Of a stretch of 43,429 nt of DNA, positions 18,530 through 27,991 are shown piece after piece. Position 1 is the first letter of the stretch, and each line of letters opens with the position of its first letter. The position numbers and the translations under genes were made by a program. Origin of the DNA: Flavobacteriales bacterium (GTDB lineage Bacteria > Bacteroidota > Bacteroidia > Flavobacteriales_E > Vicingaceae); assembly GCA_020853105.1 (NCBI GenBank), contig JADYZM010000016.1, forward strand, positions 1 to 43,429. Reading direction: 5' to 3'. The notes under the pieces are model-generated. The model made no database searches and was not told the DNA's origin. It worked only from the letters and a program-made list of their open reading frames with translations.

Positions 18530-19711
18530 ATGGGATGCAGTAGTTGTGGGTCTAGAGAAAGTAGCGGAATGGGTTGTGGTTCCTCCTCCGGAAAAGTTTG
18601 CAGTAAAGCAAGCACTTGTAGCAGTTATAAACTGAATGTTTTTGACTGGCTCAGTGATATTGAGTTGCCTCATGGACAAGAGCAATTTGATGTTGTTGAG
18701 GTGCGATTCAAAAACAGCCGAAAAGAATACTTTAAAAACGCAGAAAAATTATCGATAAACATAGGAGACACAATAGCCGTAGAAGCTTCTCCCGGACACG
18801 ATATAGGAATAGTTTCATTAACCGGTGAACTGGTTAAAAAACAACTTCGAAAAATCAAACTTGCATTTGATTCTCCCGAGATAAAAAAAATATACCGACA
18901 AGCAAAAAAAACGGATATCGAAAAGTGGATTGAAGCTCAAAAATTAGAAGTGGACACCATGTATAAAGCAAGAACTATTGCTATTGAGCTAGGACTAGAA
19001 ATGAAAATCAGTGATGTTGAATACCAAGGCGATAAAACAAAAGCAATTTTTTACTATACGGCAGAAGCCAGAGTTGATTTTAGAGAATTGATAAAACGAC
19101 TTGCCGATGAATTCAAAATCAGAATAGAGATGAAGCAAATCGGAGTACGCCAAGAAGCAAGCAGACTTGGAGGGATAGGTTCGTGTGGTAGAGAGCTTTG
19201 TTGCTCTACTTGGTTAACTGATTTTAGGTCTGTTTCTACTTCTGCGGCAAGATACCAACAGCTTTCACTAAATCCGCAAAAGCTTGCAGGACAGTGCGGC
19301 AAACTGAAATGTTGTTTAAACTACGAACTAGATTCTTATGCAGATGCTCTAAAAGCATTTCCAGACACAGGAATTGTTCTTGAAACCGAAAAAGGTTCAG
19401 CAGTATTTCGAAAAATGGATATCTTCAAAAACCTGATGTGGTACTCTTACAAACATGAAATTATTCAGTTTGTTGAAATAAAACTAGACAGAGTTAATGA
19501 AATTATAGCACTTAATAAAAAAGGCAAAAAACCTGCTGATTTGGTTGAGTTTGTTGAAGAACAACGAAAAATTCAGGCTGAACCTGAATATTCAAACGTG
19601 GTGGGACAAGACAGCTTAACTCGATTTGATAAACCTAAAAATAGCGGTAACAAAAAAAGAAAACACAAAAATAAAAACAGACACAACAAACCAAATTCAG
19701 GTGCAAAATAA
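18530..19711 (+). CDS. ricT: PSP1/RicT-family protein
   Basis: A 393-residue PSP1-domain protein. In Bacillus the homologue RicT (YaaT) works in the Y-complex with an iron-sulfur cluster and affects mRNA maturation by RNase Y. Seen: the core AVEASPGHDIGIVSLTGELV, the conserved RLGGIGSCGRELCC and QKLAGQCGKLKCCLNYE cysteine motifs, a cysteine- and serine-rich N-terminus (C3, C6, C16, C24, C30), and a lysine-rich basic tail (about the last 25 residues). Its 3' end overlaps gldH by 11 bases. Confidence 0.92.
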   Translation: MGCSSCGSRESSGMGCGSSSGKVCSKASTCSSYKLNVFDWLSDIELPHGQEQFDVVEVRFKNSRKEYFKNAEKLSINIGDTIAVEASPGHDIGIVSLTGELVKKQLRKIKLAFDSPEIKKIYRQAKKTDIEKWIEAQKLEVDTMYKARTIAIELGLEMKISDVEYQGDKTKAIFYYTAEARVDFRELIKRLADEFKIRIEMKQIGVRQEASRLGGIGSCGRELCCSTWLTDFRSVSTSAARYQQLSLNPQKLAGQCGKLKCCLNYELDSYADALKAFPDTGIVLETEKGSAVFRKMDIFKNLMWYSYKHEIIQFVEIKLDRVNEIIALNKKGKKPADLVEFVEEQRKIQAEPEYSNVVGQDSLTRFDKPKNSGNKKRKHKNKNRHNKPNSGAK

Positions 19712-20207
19712 GGTTACGCATATCAATTCTTATATCAAATATCTATGTGTGTTTGCAATGGTATTGACAGTAATCTCTTGCGATAACAACAAGGTTTTCG
19801 ACCAATATATCCAAGTAGAAAATGCCAATTGGAAGATAGAAAATATTGCAGTTTTTTCAGTAGAAATATCTGACACATCTAGTTTGCACAATATGTATAT
19901 AAACATCAGAAATAAAGGAAATTATGCATATAGCAATTTGTATCTGTTTGTTAAAATTGAAAGTCCCGACGGAAATTTCTCAACAGATACAGTAAATTGC
20001 ACACTTGCAGATAAAAGCGGAAAATGGGTGGGAAATGGAATTGGTGATTTATTTGACTCCCAAACCCCTTTTTACGGTAATTTTAAATTTGCACAACAAG
20101 GAAAATATTCGTTTTCTTTTGAACAAGCTATGCGAGTTGAAAATGGGCTAGACGGAATTTCGGATATTGGGTTAATGATAGAAAAGCTGGATTCTAAAAA
20201 TCAATAA
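19701..20207 (+). CDS. gldH: Gliding motility lipoprotein GldH
   Basis: A 168-residue lipoprotein. GldH is required for gliding and linked to T9SS function in Flavobacterium johnsoniae. Diagnostic text: CTLADKSGKWVGNGIGDLFD, FKFAQQGKYSFSFEQAMR and DGISDIGLMIEK. The signal ends in the lipobox TVISC (Cys27). The start is inferred as GTG at 19701, overlapping the ricT stop by 11 bases; it gives a basic n-region and a hydrophobic core. The frame is open further upstream, but inside the lysine-rich ricT tail. The context ricT-gldH-PBP1A agrees with other flavobacteria. Presence of GldH does not by itself prove that the cell glides. Confidence 0.88.
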   Translation: MQNKVTHINSYIKYLCVFAMVLTVISCDNNKVFDQYIQVENANWKIENIAVFSVEISDTSSLHNMYINIRNKGNYAYSNLYLFVKIESPDGNFSTDTVNCTLADKSGKWVGNGIGDLFDSQTPFYGNFKFAQQGKYSFSFEQAMRVENGLDGISDIGLMIEKLDSKNQ

Positions 20208-20208
20208 A

Positions 20209-22662
20209 ATGGCTGCAAAAATTGGAGGAACATGGACACAAAGAAAGGTAATCGTTTACTTTTGGATTACTTTTGTTGTGCTTCCATTTTTTATGATTTT
20301 TTTGGTTATGATGGCAGCAAATACCGGTACATTAGGTTTTGATCCACTTCCTTCCTTACAAGAATTAGAAAATCCAAAGAGTAATTTAGCTTCGGAGATA
20401 ATATCGGCAGACGGTAAGGTTTTCGGTAAATACTTTAAAGAAAACAGAACAACAGTTGAATACAAAGACCTATCCCCTTTTATTATTCAGGCTTTGGTTG
20501 CAACTGAGGACGAAAGATTTTATAAACACTCTGGAATAGATTTCAGAGGACTTTTAAGGGCTGTGGCAAAACTTGGAAGCGACGGAGGAGCCAGCACAAT
20601 CACACAACAACTAGCCAAAATGATGTTTGAACACCGAGCCAGCAATATATTTGAAAGAATTAAACAAAAACTTCAAGAACAAATCATTGCTGTAGAGCTG
20701 GAAAAACGATATACCAAAGAAGAAATTATTACAATGTATCTCAACAAATTTGATTTTATCAATAATGCAGTGGGTATCAAATCAGCCAGCAATGTTTATT
20801 TTAACAAAGAACCCAAAGAATTAGCACTACATGAAGCCGCAATGCTTGTTGGAATGGCAAAAAACCCTGCGTTATTTAACCCTTTGCGACGTCCGGAGAT
20901 GACTCAAGGAAGAAGAGAAGTTGTTTTAAACCAAATGCGAAAGAATGATATTATTACAAGAGAAGAATATGATTCTCTCAGAGTTCTTCCATTAGGACTT
21001 GACTATAAAATTGTTGATCATAAAGAAGGTATAGCCCCTTATTTTAGAGAAATATTGAGGGCAGAACTGCAAAAATTATTTGAGCAGAAAGACGATGATG
21101 GAAATTACATATATTCTAAAAAAGACGGCACACCATACAACATTTACAGCGATGGCTTGAAAATATACACAACTATCGATTCCCGAATGCAAGAACATGC
21201 TGAATGGGCTGTAAACGAACACATAAGTAAATCATTACAACCACAGTTTTTTAGTCAATTGAAAAGATACAGAATTAAAAAATATCCATTTGATAATCGA
21301 ATTACTGATGAACAGTACGAACAAATCATGCAATCTGCCCGAACAAAATCATTGCGATATCAAATTTTAACAGGTCAGGAATGCGAAAACTGTGGACGAA
21401 GAGGAAAATTTGTTGATAAACAAGACCACTTTTTCAAGTGTTCTGCAGAAGACTGTAACTTTTCCAGATGGGCTCCTGAAGAAGATTCAATCAAGATAAT
21501 TTTTGACCAACCAACACCCATGAAAGTATTTACCTATCAAGGTGAAAAGGATACTGTAATGTCTCCAAATGATTCTATTCGATATTACAAAAGCTTTTTA
21601 CAGGCAGGTTTAATGGCTGTTGACCCAAAAACAGGATACATAAAAGCATGGGTTGGTGGAACCAATTTTACTTATTTTTCATTTGACCATGTAAAGTTGG
21701 CTAAACGTCAGGTTGGCTCTACTTTCAAACCTTTTGTATATTCTCTGGCTATTCAAAACGGATATTCTCCTTGCCATGAAGTAACAAATTCTCAATACAC
21801 GTTTCACAAAGGGGAGTTCGGTATTTTACAAGATTGGACACCCAAAAATTCAGATGGATTATACGGCTGCAATGTATCGTTAAAATACGCTTTAGCCAAC
21901 TCCATGAATACAATCACTGCGTGGATAATGAAACAATTTGGTCCACAGGCAGTAGTTAATCAGGCAAAAGCAATGGGAATAACTAGCCCTTTGGAAGCTG
22001 TACCTTCGCTCTGTTTGGGAGTAGCAGACTTAACCGTATATGAAATGGTTGGTGCAAATGCTACCATGGTAAATAAAGGGGTTTATATAGAGCCAACAAT
22101 GTACACCCGCGTAGAAGATAAACACGGTAATGTGATTATAGATTTTCGTCCGAAAACCAATGAGGCAATGAGCGAAGAAGCAGCTTATGTAATGCTTGAT
22201 TTAATGAAAGGTGTAATTGACGGAGAACGAAACGACTGTATAGGAAGTATGATGAAAACACCTAGAAACGTGAGTGGAACAGGTATGCGGCTGAGAGGTT
22301 CAATTACTGAATCCAGACCTTATACCGGACATCATTACCCTATTGCCGGTAAAACTGGAACCACTCAAAACAATTCCGACGGGTGGTTTATGGGACTTAC
22401 ACCCGATTTGGTTACAGGAGTGTGGGTAGGAGCTGAAGAGAGAAGCATTCGATTTGCAACAACTGAGATGGGACAAGGTGCAAATACAGCTTTACCAATT
22501 TGGGGCTACTTTATGCAAAAGGTTCATGCAGATACAAGATTGAAAATATCTAAAGGAGATTTTGAAAAACCGGAAGCTCCACTTTCTATTGAACTGGATT
22601 GTGCAAAATATAAGCTTACAAAAGATTTAAACTTCGACTTAAATAATTCACAACAATATTAA
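20209..22662 (+). CDS. mrcA: Penicillin-binding protein 1A with zinc-ribbon-like insert
   Basis: An 817-residue bifunctional peptidoglycan synthase. One N-terminal membrane helix (residues 15-36) is followed by the GT51 transglycosylase (EDERFY, Glu100; GGASTITQQLAK) and the transpeptidase with S504 in GSTFKPF, S565-N567 (SMN) and K715 in KTGTT. Between them, residues 392-416 carry four cysteines (C392, C395, C411, C416) in a zinc-ribbon-like arrangement that I do not associate with typical PBP1A. It follows gldH after one base and is followed by scoA after 12 bases. Active site is periplasmic. Confidence 0.95.
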   Translation: MAAKIGGTWTQRKVIVYFWITFVVLPFFMIFLVMMAANTGTLGFDPLPSLQELENPKSNLASEIISADGKVFGKYFKENRTTVEYKDLSPFIIQALVATEDERFYKHSGIDFRGLLRAVAKLGSDGGASTITQQLAKMMFEHRASNIFERIKQKLQEQIIAVELEKRYTKEEIITMYLNKFDFINNAVGIKSASNVYFNKEPKELALHEAAMLVGMAKNPALFNPLRRPEMTQGRREVVLNQMRKNDIITREEYDSLRVLPLGLDYKIVDHKEGIAPYFREILRAELQKLFEQKDDDGNYIYSKKDGTPYNIYSDGLKIYTTIDSRMQEHAEWAVNEHISKSLQPQFFSQLKRYRIKKYPFDNRITDEQYEQIMQSARTKSLRYQILTGQECENCGRRGKFVDKQDHFFKCSAEDCNFSRWAPEEDSIKIIFDQPTPMKVFTYQGEKDTVMSPNDSIRYYKSFLQAGLMAVDPKTGYIKAWVGGTNFTYFSFDHVKLAKRQVGSTFKPFVYSLAIQNGYSPCHEVTNSQYTFHKGEFGILQDWTPKNSDGLYGCNVSLKYALANSMNTITAWIMKQFGPQAVVNQAKAMGITSPLEAVPSLCLGVADLTVYEMVGANATMVNKGVYIEPTMYTRVEDKHGNVIIDFRPKTNEAMSEEAAYVMLDLMKGVIDGERNDCIGSMMKTPRNVSGTGMRLRGSITESRPYTGHHYPIAGKTGTTQNNSDGWFMGLTPDLVTGVWVGAEERSIRFATTEMGQGANTALPIWGYFMQKVHADTRLKISKGDFEKPEAPLSIELDCAKYKLTKDLNFDLNNSQQY

Positions 22663-22674
22663 TACTTCAAAAAT

Positions 22675-23379
22675 ATGGCAATAAATAAAGTGGTTGCAAA
22701 TGTAGAAGAAGCAACAAAAGACATAAAAGATGGAATGACCTTGATGGTTGGCGGTTTCGGGCTTTGCGGAATTCCTGAAAACAGCATTGCCCAGCTTGTA
22801 AAAATGGGAATTAAAAATTTAACTTGTATTTCTAACAATGCCGGCGTTGATGACTTTGGGTTGGGGCTTTTACTGAAACAAAAACAAATCAAAAAAATGA
22901 TTTCCTCTTATGTTGGAGAAAACGATGAATTTGAGCGACAAATGTTAAGTGGAGAACTTGAAGTAGATTTGATTCCACAAGGATCTCTTGCCGAAAGATG
23001 TAGAGCAGGAGGAGCAGGTATTCCTGCATTTTTTACGCCTGCCGGTTATGGAACAGAGATAGCTGCCGGAAAAGAAGTGAGAGTTTTTAACGGAAAACCA
23101 CACATTCTTGAATCAGCATTGGAAGCAGATTTTGCTATTGTTAAAGCATGGAAGGGAGACACTGCCGGAAACTTAGTTTATAAATACACTGCCCTTAACT
23201 TCAATCATGTTATGGCAACTGCCGGAAAAATTACTATTGCTGAAGTTGAAGAGTTGGTTCCCGTGGGGACATTAGACCCAAGACACATACACACCCCAGG
23301 AATTTTTGTACAACGTATATTTCAAGGAAAGAACTACGAAAAACGTATCGAACAAAGAACAGTTAGAAAACGCTCTTAG
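22675..23379 (+). CDS. scoA: Succinyl-CoA:acetoacetate CoA-transferase subunit A
   Basis: A 234-residue alpha subunit of 3-oxoacid CoA-transferase. Seen: [57 protein letters not shown] (split over residues about 103-127), and [20 protein letters not shown]. It moves CoA from succinyl-CoA to acetoacetate or similar acids for ketone-body or fatty-acid use. The catalytic glutamate lies in subunit B, encoded 35 bases downstream. Confidence 0.95.
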   Translation: MAINKVVANVEEATKDIKDGMTLMVGGFGLCGIPENSIAQLVKMGIKNLTCISNNAGVDDFGLGLLLKQKQIKKMISSYVGENDEFERQMLSGELEVDLIPQGSLAERCRAGGAGIPAFFTPAGYGTEIAAGKEVRVFNGKPHILESALEADFAIVKAWKGDTAGNLVYKYTALNFNHVMATAGKITIAEVEELVPVGTLDPRHIHTPGIFVQRIFQGKNYEKRIEQRTVRKRS

Positions 23380-23414
23380 ATAATCCAATAACAATTTGCA
23401 AAAAATAAAAAGAT

Positions 23415-24071
23415 ATGTTAGATAAAACAGGTATAGCAAAACGAATTGCACAAGAACTCAGAGATGGTTGGTATGTGAATTTAGGAATTGGAATTCCTAC
23501 TTTGGTAGCCAATTATGTGGACAAAAATATTACTGTTGAATTTCAGTCGGAAAATGGAATTTTAGGCATGGGACCGTTTCCTTATGAAGGGGAAGAAGAT
23601 GCTGATTTAATTAATGCAGGAAAGCAAACAGTTACTCTTTTGCCGGGGGCTTCCATTTTTGATTCCTCAATGAGTTTTTCAATGATTAGAGGACAGCACG
23701 TACAACTTACCGTGTTGGGAGCTATGGAAGTGTCGCAAAACGGAGATATTGCCAACTGGAAAATTCCGGGAAAAATGGTTAAAGGAATGGGTGGAGCAAT
23801 GGATTTAGTTGCAAGTGCTAAAAATATTATTGTTGCCATGATGCACACCAACAAAGCCGGAGAAAGCAAATTATTACCCGAATGTACTTTACCGCTAACC
23901 GGTGTTGCTTGTGTTACAAAGGTGGTTACAGAATTGGCGGTTATGGAAATTAAAGACGGTGCATTTCATTTGTTAGAAAGAGCACCCGGGGTAACAGTTG
24001 AGCAAATAAAAAACGCAACTGCCGGAAAATTGGTTATCAGTGGAGAAGTACCGGAGATGAAGTTGGATTAA
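23415..24071 (+). CDS. scoB: Succinyl-CoA:acetoacetate CoA-transferase subunit B
   Basis: A 218-residue beta subunit. GIGIPTLVANYV and the catalytic SENG (Glu46) in EFQSENGILGMGPFP are conserved, followed by LINAGKQTVTLLPGAS and NWKIPGKMVKGMGGAMDLV. Works as a heteromer with ScoA. Its stop overlaps by 4 bases the stop of the convergent minus-strand lipoprotein gene, so no separate terminator fits between them. Confidence 0.95.
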   Translation: MLDKTGIAKRIAQELRDGWYVNLGIGIPTLVANYVDKNITVEFQSENGILGMGPFPYEGEEDADLINAGKQTVTLLPGASIFDSSMSFSMIRGQHVQLTVLGAMEVSQNGDIANWKIPGKMVKGMGGAMDLVASAKNIIVAMMHTNKAGESKLLPECTLPLTGVACVTKVVTELAVMEIKDGAFHLLERAPGVTVEQIKNATAGKLVISGEVPEMKLD

Positions 24072-25648
24072 TTGTGCACTTTCCACAAAATTTCGTTGTC
24101 CCAATTTTCTCGAATAGTGATGTCTTCGTTATAAAGGATTACACGCTCAGGTTGAATCTTTTTTATGTAGTTTCCACTATCCCAAACATTGTTATTATTG
24201 CTGTCAATAATTAGTTTTATCTTATAGGAACCAGGAGCTAAATAAGGAATTTCAAGTAGTTGGTTTCCCTCTAAAAAGAATTCTTTTATCTGATTTTCTT
24301 TTTGATAGAATTGAACGATGTATTTTTCATTAAAAGATGGTTGGACGGTCAGTATCAACTTTCCATAATCTCTTTCTTTTTTGGTTTTTAGCTGAACAAA
24401 AACACTATCGTTTTTTAAACCAAAAATTGAATTAAATACATTTGGTAAAAACAATAACTGATATTTTTTATTTTCCTTAAAATCAGCGACAATACTTATT
24501 TTTTGTTTGTTTATGCTATCTATATTAAGTTGAAAAGGGATAGACACAGAATCTTGGTAAAGGAAAACTTGATTTTGTTCAATCGAATCAATCGGGTAGT
24601 TAGCAAAAAGTTCAATTTTGCTATTGAGGTCCAAAACCCCGGCATGTTTGTTTGAAAAGGTCAAAAGAGTGTCTTTCATTGAAACCAGTTCAACTTCAGC
24701 AGTATCAATTACTTTGCCGTTGTCATATATGAAAAACTGTTGATTTTCTTCTTTCGATTCTGTATTTATCCATACAGAAAAGTTGGTTTTATTAGGGCTT
24801 GAATCTCTGCTGATTATTTGGACATCTTGATTGAGTGCATCTGTTATTTCTAAGCTTTTAACCGGTGAATTAAATTCAATTTTTAAATTTCCGAAGACAG
24901 GGTTTTCGATTTTTTTCAAAAATTGAACATCTTTTTCTTCAGAAAATAAGAATAATTTAGAGTCTTCAACAGTTGAATCTAGCACCACAGGTTCGTCTAA
25001 AAATCCAATAGATTCATTGGGTAAGTCGTATATAAAATTTGAATTGATATCGTTAAGAACAAATACTTTGTAGATGCCTTGTGAAATGTTTGAAATTTGA
25101 AAACTTCCGTCTGATGCAGTTTTTGCCAAAAAATCTGGGATTTTTAAAAAAGGAATGGAATCTATATTTTGTTTATAAAGCATAACAAAAACCTGGTTTG
25201 CAAAACTTGCGTCAAATGCGTTGATAACAGCCCCAGAAAACGAGAGTGAATCAACATGATTTCCGGTAGAAAATACATAGCAAAAGTTGGAATAAATATT
25301 TGCTTCGGTGATATCTGAAACAGCATCACCAAAATTTATTGTGTATGTTGTATTAGCTTCTAATTCATCTTCGAGAGCAACTATCAATTTTTTCCCTTTA
25401 ACAACCACCTCAGGAGTAGTTTCGAGCGGAGGAGAAACAATCAATTGAGAAGATAAATTTGAAAGCTTAATAAATTCATCAAATTCAATAATAATTTCTT
25501 TTGAATTGAACAAAGTAGATTTGTTTTGAGGGGTTGAATTTTCAATTTTTGGAGGTAGCACATCTTTCTCACCACCAGTTAACACAGCACGTTGAGCACA
25601 AGAGAATAACAAAAGTGCTGCTAAACTATATGTGCCAACTATTCTCAA
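24068..25648 (-). CDS. Large lipoprotein with Ig-like (Big_5-type) domain
   Basis: A 526-residue lipoprotein: MRIVGTYSLAALLLFSC, lipidated Cys17. Next comes a Big_5-like Ig domain (PPKIENSTPQNKSTLF, IIIEFDEFIKL, YTINFGDAVSD, about residues 30-130), then an SDSD-type carboxypeptidase-regulatory-like fold (ASDGSFQISNISQGIYKVFVLND) and further beta-rich segments. Proteins of this layout are widespread in Bacteroidota; the function is not established. The start is TTG at 25648, overlapping the TGA of the upstream msrC (TTGA). The perfect lipoprotein signal supports this start. Confidence 0.85.
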   Translation of the reverse strand: MRIVGTYSLAALLLFSCAQRAVLTGGEKDVLPPKIENSTPQNKSTLFNSKEIIIEFDEFIKLSNLSSQLIVSPPLETTPEVVVKGKKLIVALEDELEANTTYTINFGDAVSDITEANIYSNFCYVFSTGNHVDSLSFSGAVINAFDASFANQVFVMLYKQNIDSIPFLKIPDFLAKTASDGSFQISNISQGIYKVFVLNDINSNFIYDLPNESIGFLDEPVVLDSTVEDSKLFLFSEEKDVQFLKKIENPVFGNLKIEFNSPVKSLEITDALNQDVQIISRDSSPNKTNFSVWINTESKEENQQFFIYDNGKVIDTAEVELVSMKDTLLTFSNKHAGVLDLNSKIELFANYPIDSIEQNQVFLYQDSVSIPFQLNIDSINKQKISIVADFKENKKYQLLFLPNVFNSIFGLKNDSVFVQLKTKKERDYGKLILTVQPSFNEKYIVQFYQKENQIKEFFLEGNQLLEIPYLAPGSYKIKLIIDSNNNNVWDSGNYIKKIQPERVILYNEDITIRENWDNEILWKVHN

Positions 25649-26130
25649 AACCGAAACCGAAAAAGTGTACAGATATTTTCTAAATATTTAGCATCTGTTT
25701 GGTCAAAGTTGGAATATTGGTTACTGTCAATATCCAAAACTGCTGCTACTTGTTGGTTTTCATCATAAAAAGGAACAACAATTTCTGATTTAGATTCCGA
25801 GCTACAAGAAATATGTCCGGGAAAGCTATTAACATCAGGAACTATAAGAGTTTTGGAGTTTTCCCAAGCAGCACCACATACTCCTTTTCCTTTTTTAATT
25901 CGAGTACAAGCAATCGGACCCTGAAACGGACCCAAAACCAGCTCGTTATTTTTTACCAAATAAAATCCGGTCCACCAAAAGTTAAATGTAAAATGCAAAG
26001 CTGCACAGCAATTTGCTAAATTGGCAATCAAATCAGGCTCGTGTTCAATCAAAGAGGCAATTTGAGGCAAAAGTTGTTTGTATTTTTCTTCTTTTGTGAG
26101 ATGATTTGATATGATAATTTCTTCTGCCAT
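25645..26130 (-). CDS. msrC: GAF-domain free methionine-(R)-sulfoxide reductase
   Basis: A 161-residue single GAF domain of the fRMsr family, which reduces free methionine-R-sulfoxide. WWTGFYLV, VLGPFQGPIACTRI, GKGVCGAAW and FPGHISCSSESKSEIVVPF are diagnostic. The three catalytic cysteines are C75, C85 and C109, with the same spacing as in the yeast enzyme. The ATG at 26130 lies 6 bases after a -7 box, so the mRNA may be leaderless. Coupled by TTGA to the lipoprotein gene. Confidence 0.93.
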   Translation of the reverse strand: MAEEIIISNHLTKEEKYKQLLPQIASLIEHEPDLIANLANCCAALHFTFNFWWTGFYLVKNNELVLGPFQGPIACTRIKKGKGVCGAAWENSKTLIVPDVNSFPGHISCSSESKSEIVVPFYDENQQVAAVLDIDSNQYSNFDQTDAKYLENICTLFRFRF

Positions 26131-26136
26131 ATCCTA

Positions 26137-26144
26137 CAAATATA
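26137..26144 (-). promoter_or_regulatory. -7 box TATATTTG for msrC
   Basis: An exact TAnnTTTG on the minus strand, 6 bases before the ATG. The expected transcription start falls at or within two bases of the start codon. Confidence 0.55.
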
Positions 26145-26201
26145 CCAAGAAGTTAAAGTTTTTAGATTATTTTTACCTTTCTAAAATAAACACTTTGTTT
26201 C

Positions 26202-26933
26202 ATGAAAATATTGGGAATAATACCTGCTCGATATGGCTCTACCCGTTTTCCGGGAAAACCACTTGTTGATATTAATGGAAAGACCATGATACGTCGTGTT
26301 TATGAACAAGCTAAAAGCTGTAATGCATTATCTCAAGTAATTGTAGCAACTGACGACGAACGTATTTTTAAGGAGGTATTAAGTTTTGGTGGTGAAGTTA
26401 TTATGACAGCACCTGAGCATCAAAGCGGAACCGACAGGTGTGCTGAGGTAATTAACAAATCAAATGAATCCTATTCAGTTGTTATTAATATACAAGGCGA
26501 TGAGCCTTATATCAACCCTGAGCAAATAAAACAACTGTGTGAATGTTTTTTAGACCCGAATACTCAAATTGCTACGTTGGCAAAAAAAATTAATAATTCT
26601 GACGAGTTGTTTGATGAAAATAAAGTGAAAGTTGTGCTGAGCAACAATAGATTTGCATTGTATTTTAGCCGGATTGCTGTTCCGTTTTTCAGAGGCGAAG
26701 AAAAAGAAAATTGGATAAAAAAGCACGACTATTTTAAACACATTGGAATTTATGGATACCGAACTGATGTTTTACAAAAAATCACGCAACTTAAACCCTC
26801 TACTTTAGAATTGGCTGAAAGTTTGGAGCAATTGCGATGGTTGGAAAACGGCTATTCCATTAAAGTTGCCAAAACAGAACTCGAAGCCATTTCTATTGAT
26901 ACACCTGACGACTTAAGAAAAATTACAGGGTAA
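26202..26933 (+). CDS. kdsB: 3-deoxy-manno-octulosonate cytidylyltransferase
   Basis: A 243-residue CMP-Kdo synthetase that activates Kdo for attachment to lipid A. Seen: IIPARYGSTRFPGKPLVDINGK (residues 6-27), VATDDERI, SGTDRCAEV, NIQGDEPYI, YFSRIAVPFFR, KHIGIYGYR and LAESLEQLRWLENGY. Full length. The ATG at 26202 is preceded by a near-match -7 box (TACCTTTC, 26174-26181, one mismatch). Single gene between divergent msrC and convergent polyprenyl synthase; complements lpxB in LPS assembly. Confidence 0.97.
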   Translation: MKILGIIPARYGSTRFPGKPLVDINGKTMIRRVYEQAKSCNALSQVIVATDDERIFKEVLSFGGEVIMTAPEHQSGTDRCAEVINKSNESYSVVINIQGDEPYINPEQIKQLCECFLDPNTQIATLAKKINNSDELFDENKVKVVLSNNRFALYFSRIAVPFFRGEEKENWIKKHDYFKHIGIYGYRTDVLQKITQLKPSTLELAESLEQLRWLENGYSIKVAKTELEAISIDTPDDLRKITG

Positions 26934-26943
26934 TGCAATTAGA

Positions 26944-26985
26944 ACTTTTTATCAAAAATAGAAAAAGTCTGTGTTTATTTTTTTC
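26944..26985. terminator. Weak hairpin between convergent kdsB and polyprenyl synthase
   Basis: ACTTTTT at 26944-26950 pairs with AAAAAGT at 26962-26968, followed on the plus strand by GTTTATTTTTTT. The stem is 7 bp and AT-rich, so the call is tentative; it partly overlaps the end of the minus-strand gene. Confidence 0.35.
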
Positions 26986-27952
26986 GTTCTGTTGTGTAAA
27001 TAACAAGTTCTCGGAGTGATTTGTTAGCTTCGTTTGGTTCAAATTCATCTAAAATTGCAAGTGCCTTGTTTTTATATTCTACCATTGACTTTTGAGCATA
27101 CTCAAGACCTCCGCTTGAAACAACAAAATCGATAACTTCTTTTACCTTTTTGGGGTTTGTGTTGAGGTATTTTATAGTGTAAATTACTTTCTTTTTCTCG
27201 GCCCACCCGGCATGATTAAGTGCATAAATCAGAGGCAGTGTCATTTTCTTTTCTTTAATATCTATACCCGTTGGTTTACCTATGCTTTCCCCGTCCGAGC
27301 CATAGTCAAATAAATCGTCTTTTATTTGAAAAGCAATTCCTGTATATTCTCCAAAAAGACGCATTTTTTCTACATTTTCAAAAGATGTTTTGGCTGCTTC
27401 AGCGCCTGCAGCACAACATGCAGCAATTAATGCAGCTGTTTTTTGACGGATAATATCAAAATATATAGCTTCTGTAATGTCCAATCGACGAGCTTTTTCA
27501 ATTTGAAGAAGCTCTCCTTCACTCATTTCTCTAACAGCATTTGACATGATTTGAAGCAAATCAAATTCTTTGTTTTCAACTGCCAAAAGCAGTCCTTTAG
27601 AAAGCAAATAATCTCCAACCAATACTGCAATTTTATTTTTCCAGATGGCATTGATACTCCAAAACCCACGACGTTTGCTGGAATCGTCAACCACATCATC
27701 ATGAACAAGAGTTGCTGTATGTAGCAATTCAATAAGAGATGCTGCAATATATGTCGAATTTGAAGTGGGAGCAAACATCTTTGAACTTAAAAAAACGAAC
27801 ATCGGACGCATTTGTTTGCCTTTGCGGCGAATGATATAATGCATGATGTTGTCCAACAATGAAACTCGGCTTCGCATGGAATTCCTAAACCAAGTTTCGA
27901 ATTCTTCCATTTCTTTTATAATGGGTTGTTGTATGTTTTGAATCGTTGACAT
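26975..27952 (-). CDS. Long-chain polyprenyl diphosphate synthase
   Basis: A 325-residue trans-prenyltransferase. First Asp-rich motif at D85-D89 (HDDVVDDSSKRRG), second at D212-D216 (QIKDDLFDYG), plus GKQMRPMFVFLSS and GDYLLSKG. It elongates FPP with IPP; relatives IspB/HepT make the octa- or heptaprenyl chain of menaquinone. Chain length cannot be fixed from sequence. The ATG lies 10 bases after a -7 box. Upstream and on the same strand is a YbhN-type membrane protein gene. Confidence 0.92.
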   Translation of the reverse strand: MSTIQNIQQPIIKEMEEFETWFRNSMRSRVSLLDNIMHYIIRRKGKQMRPMFVFLSSKMFAPTSNSTYIAASLIELLHTATLVHDDVVDDSSKRRGFWSINAIWKNKIAVLVGDYLLSKGLLLAVENKEFDLLQIMSNAVREMSEGELLQIEKARRLDITEAIYFDIIRQKTAALIAACCAAGAEAAKTSFENVEKMRLFGEYTGIAFQIKDDLFDYGSDGESIGKPTGIDIKEKKMTLPLIYALNHAGWAEKKKVIYTIKYLNTNPKKVKEVIDFVVSSGGLEYAQKSMVEYKNKALAILDEFEPNEANKSLRELVIYTTERKK

Positions 27953-27962
27953 GAAAACTTGC

Positions 27963-27970
27963 CAAATGTA
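27963..27970 (-). promoter_or_regulatory. -7 box TACATTTG for the polyprenyl synthase gene
   Basis: An exact TAnnTTTG on the minus strand, 10 bases before the ATG at 27952. The expected leader is only a few bases. Confidence 0.55.
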
Positions 27971-27991
27971 ATAATTAAACGTGCATTATTG

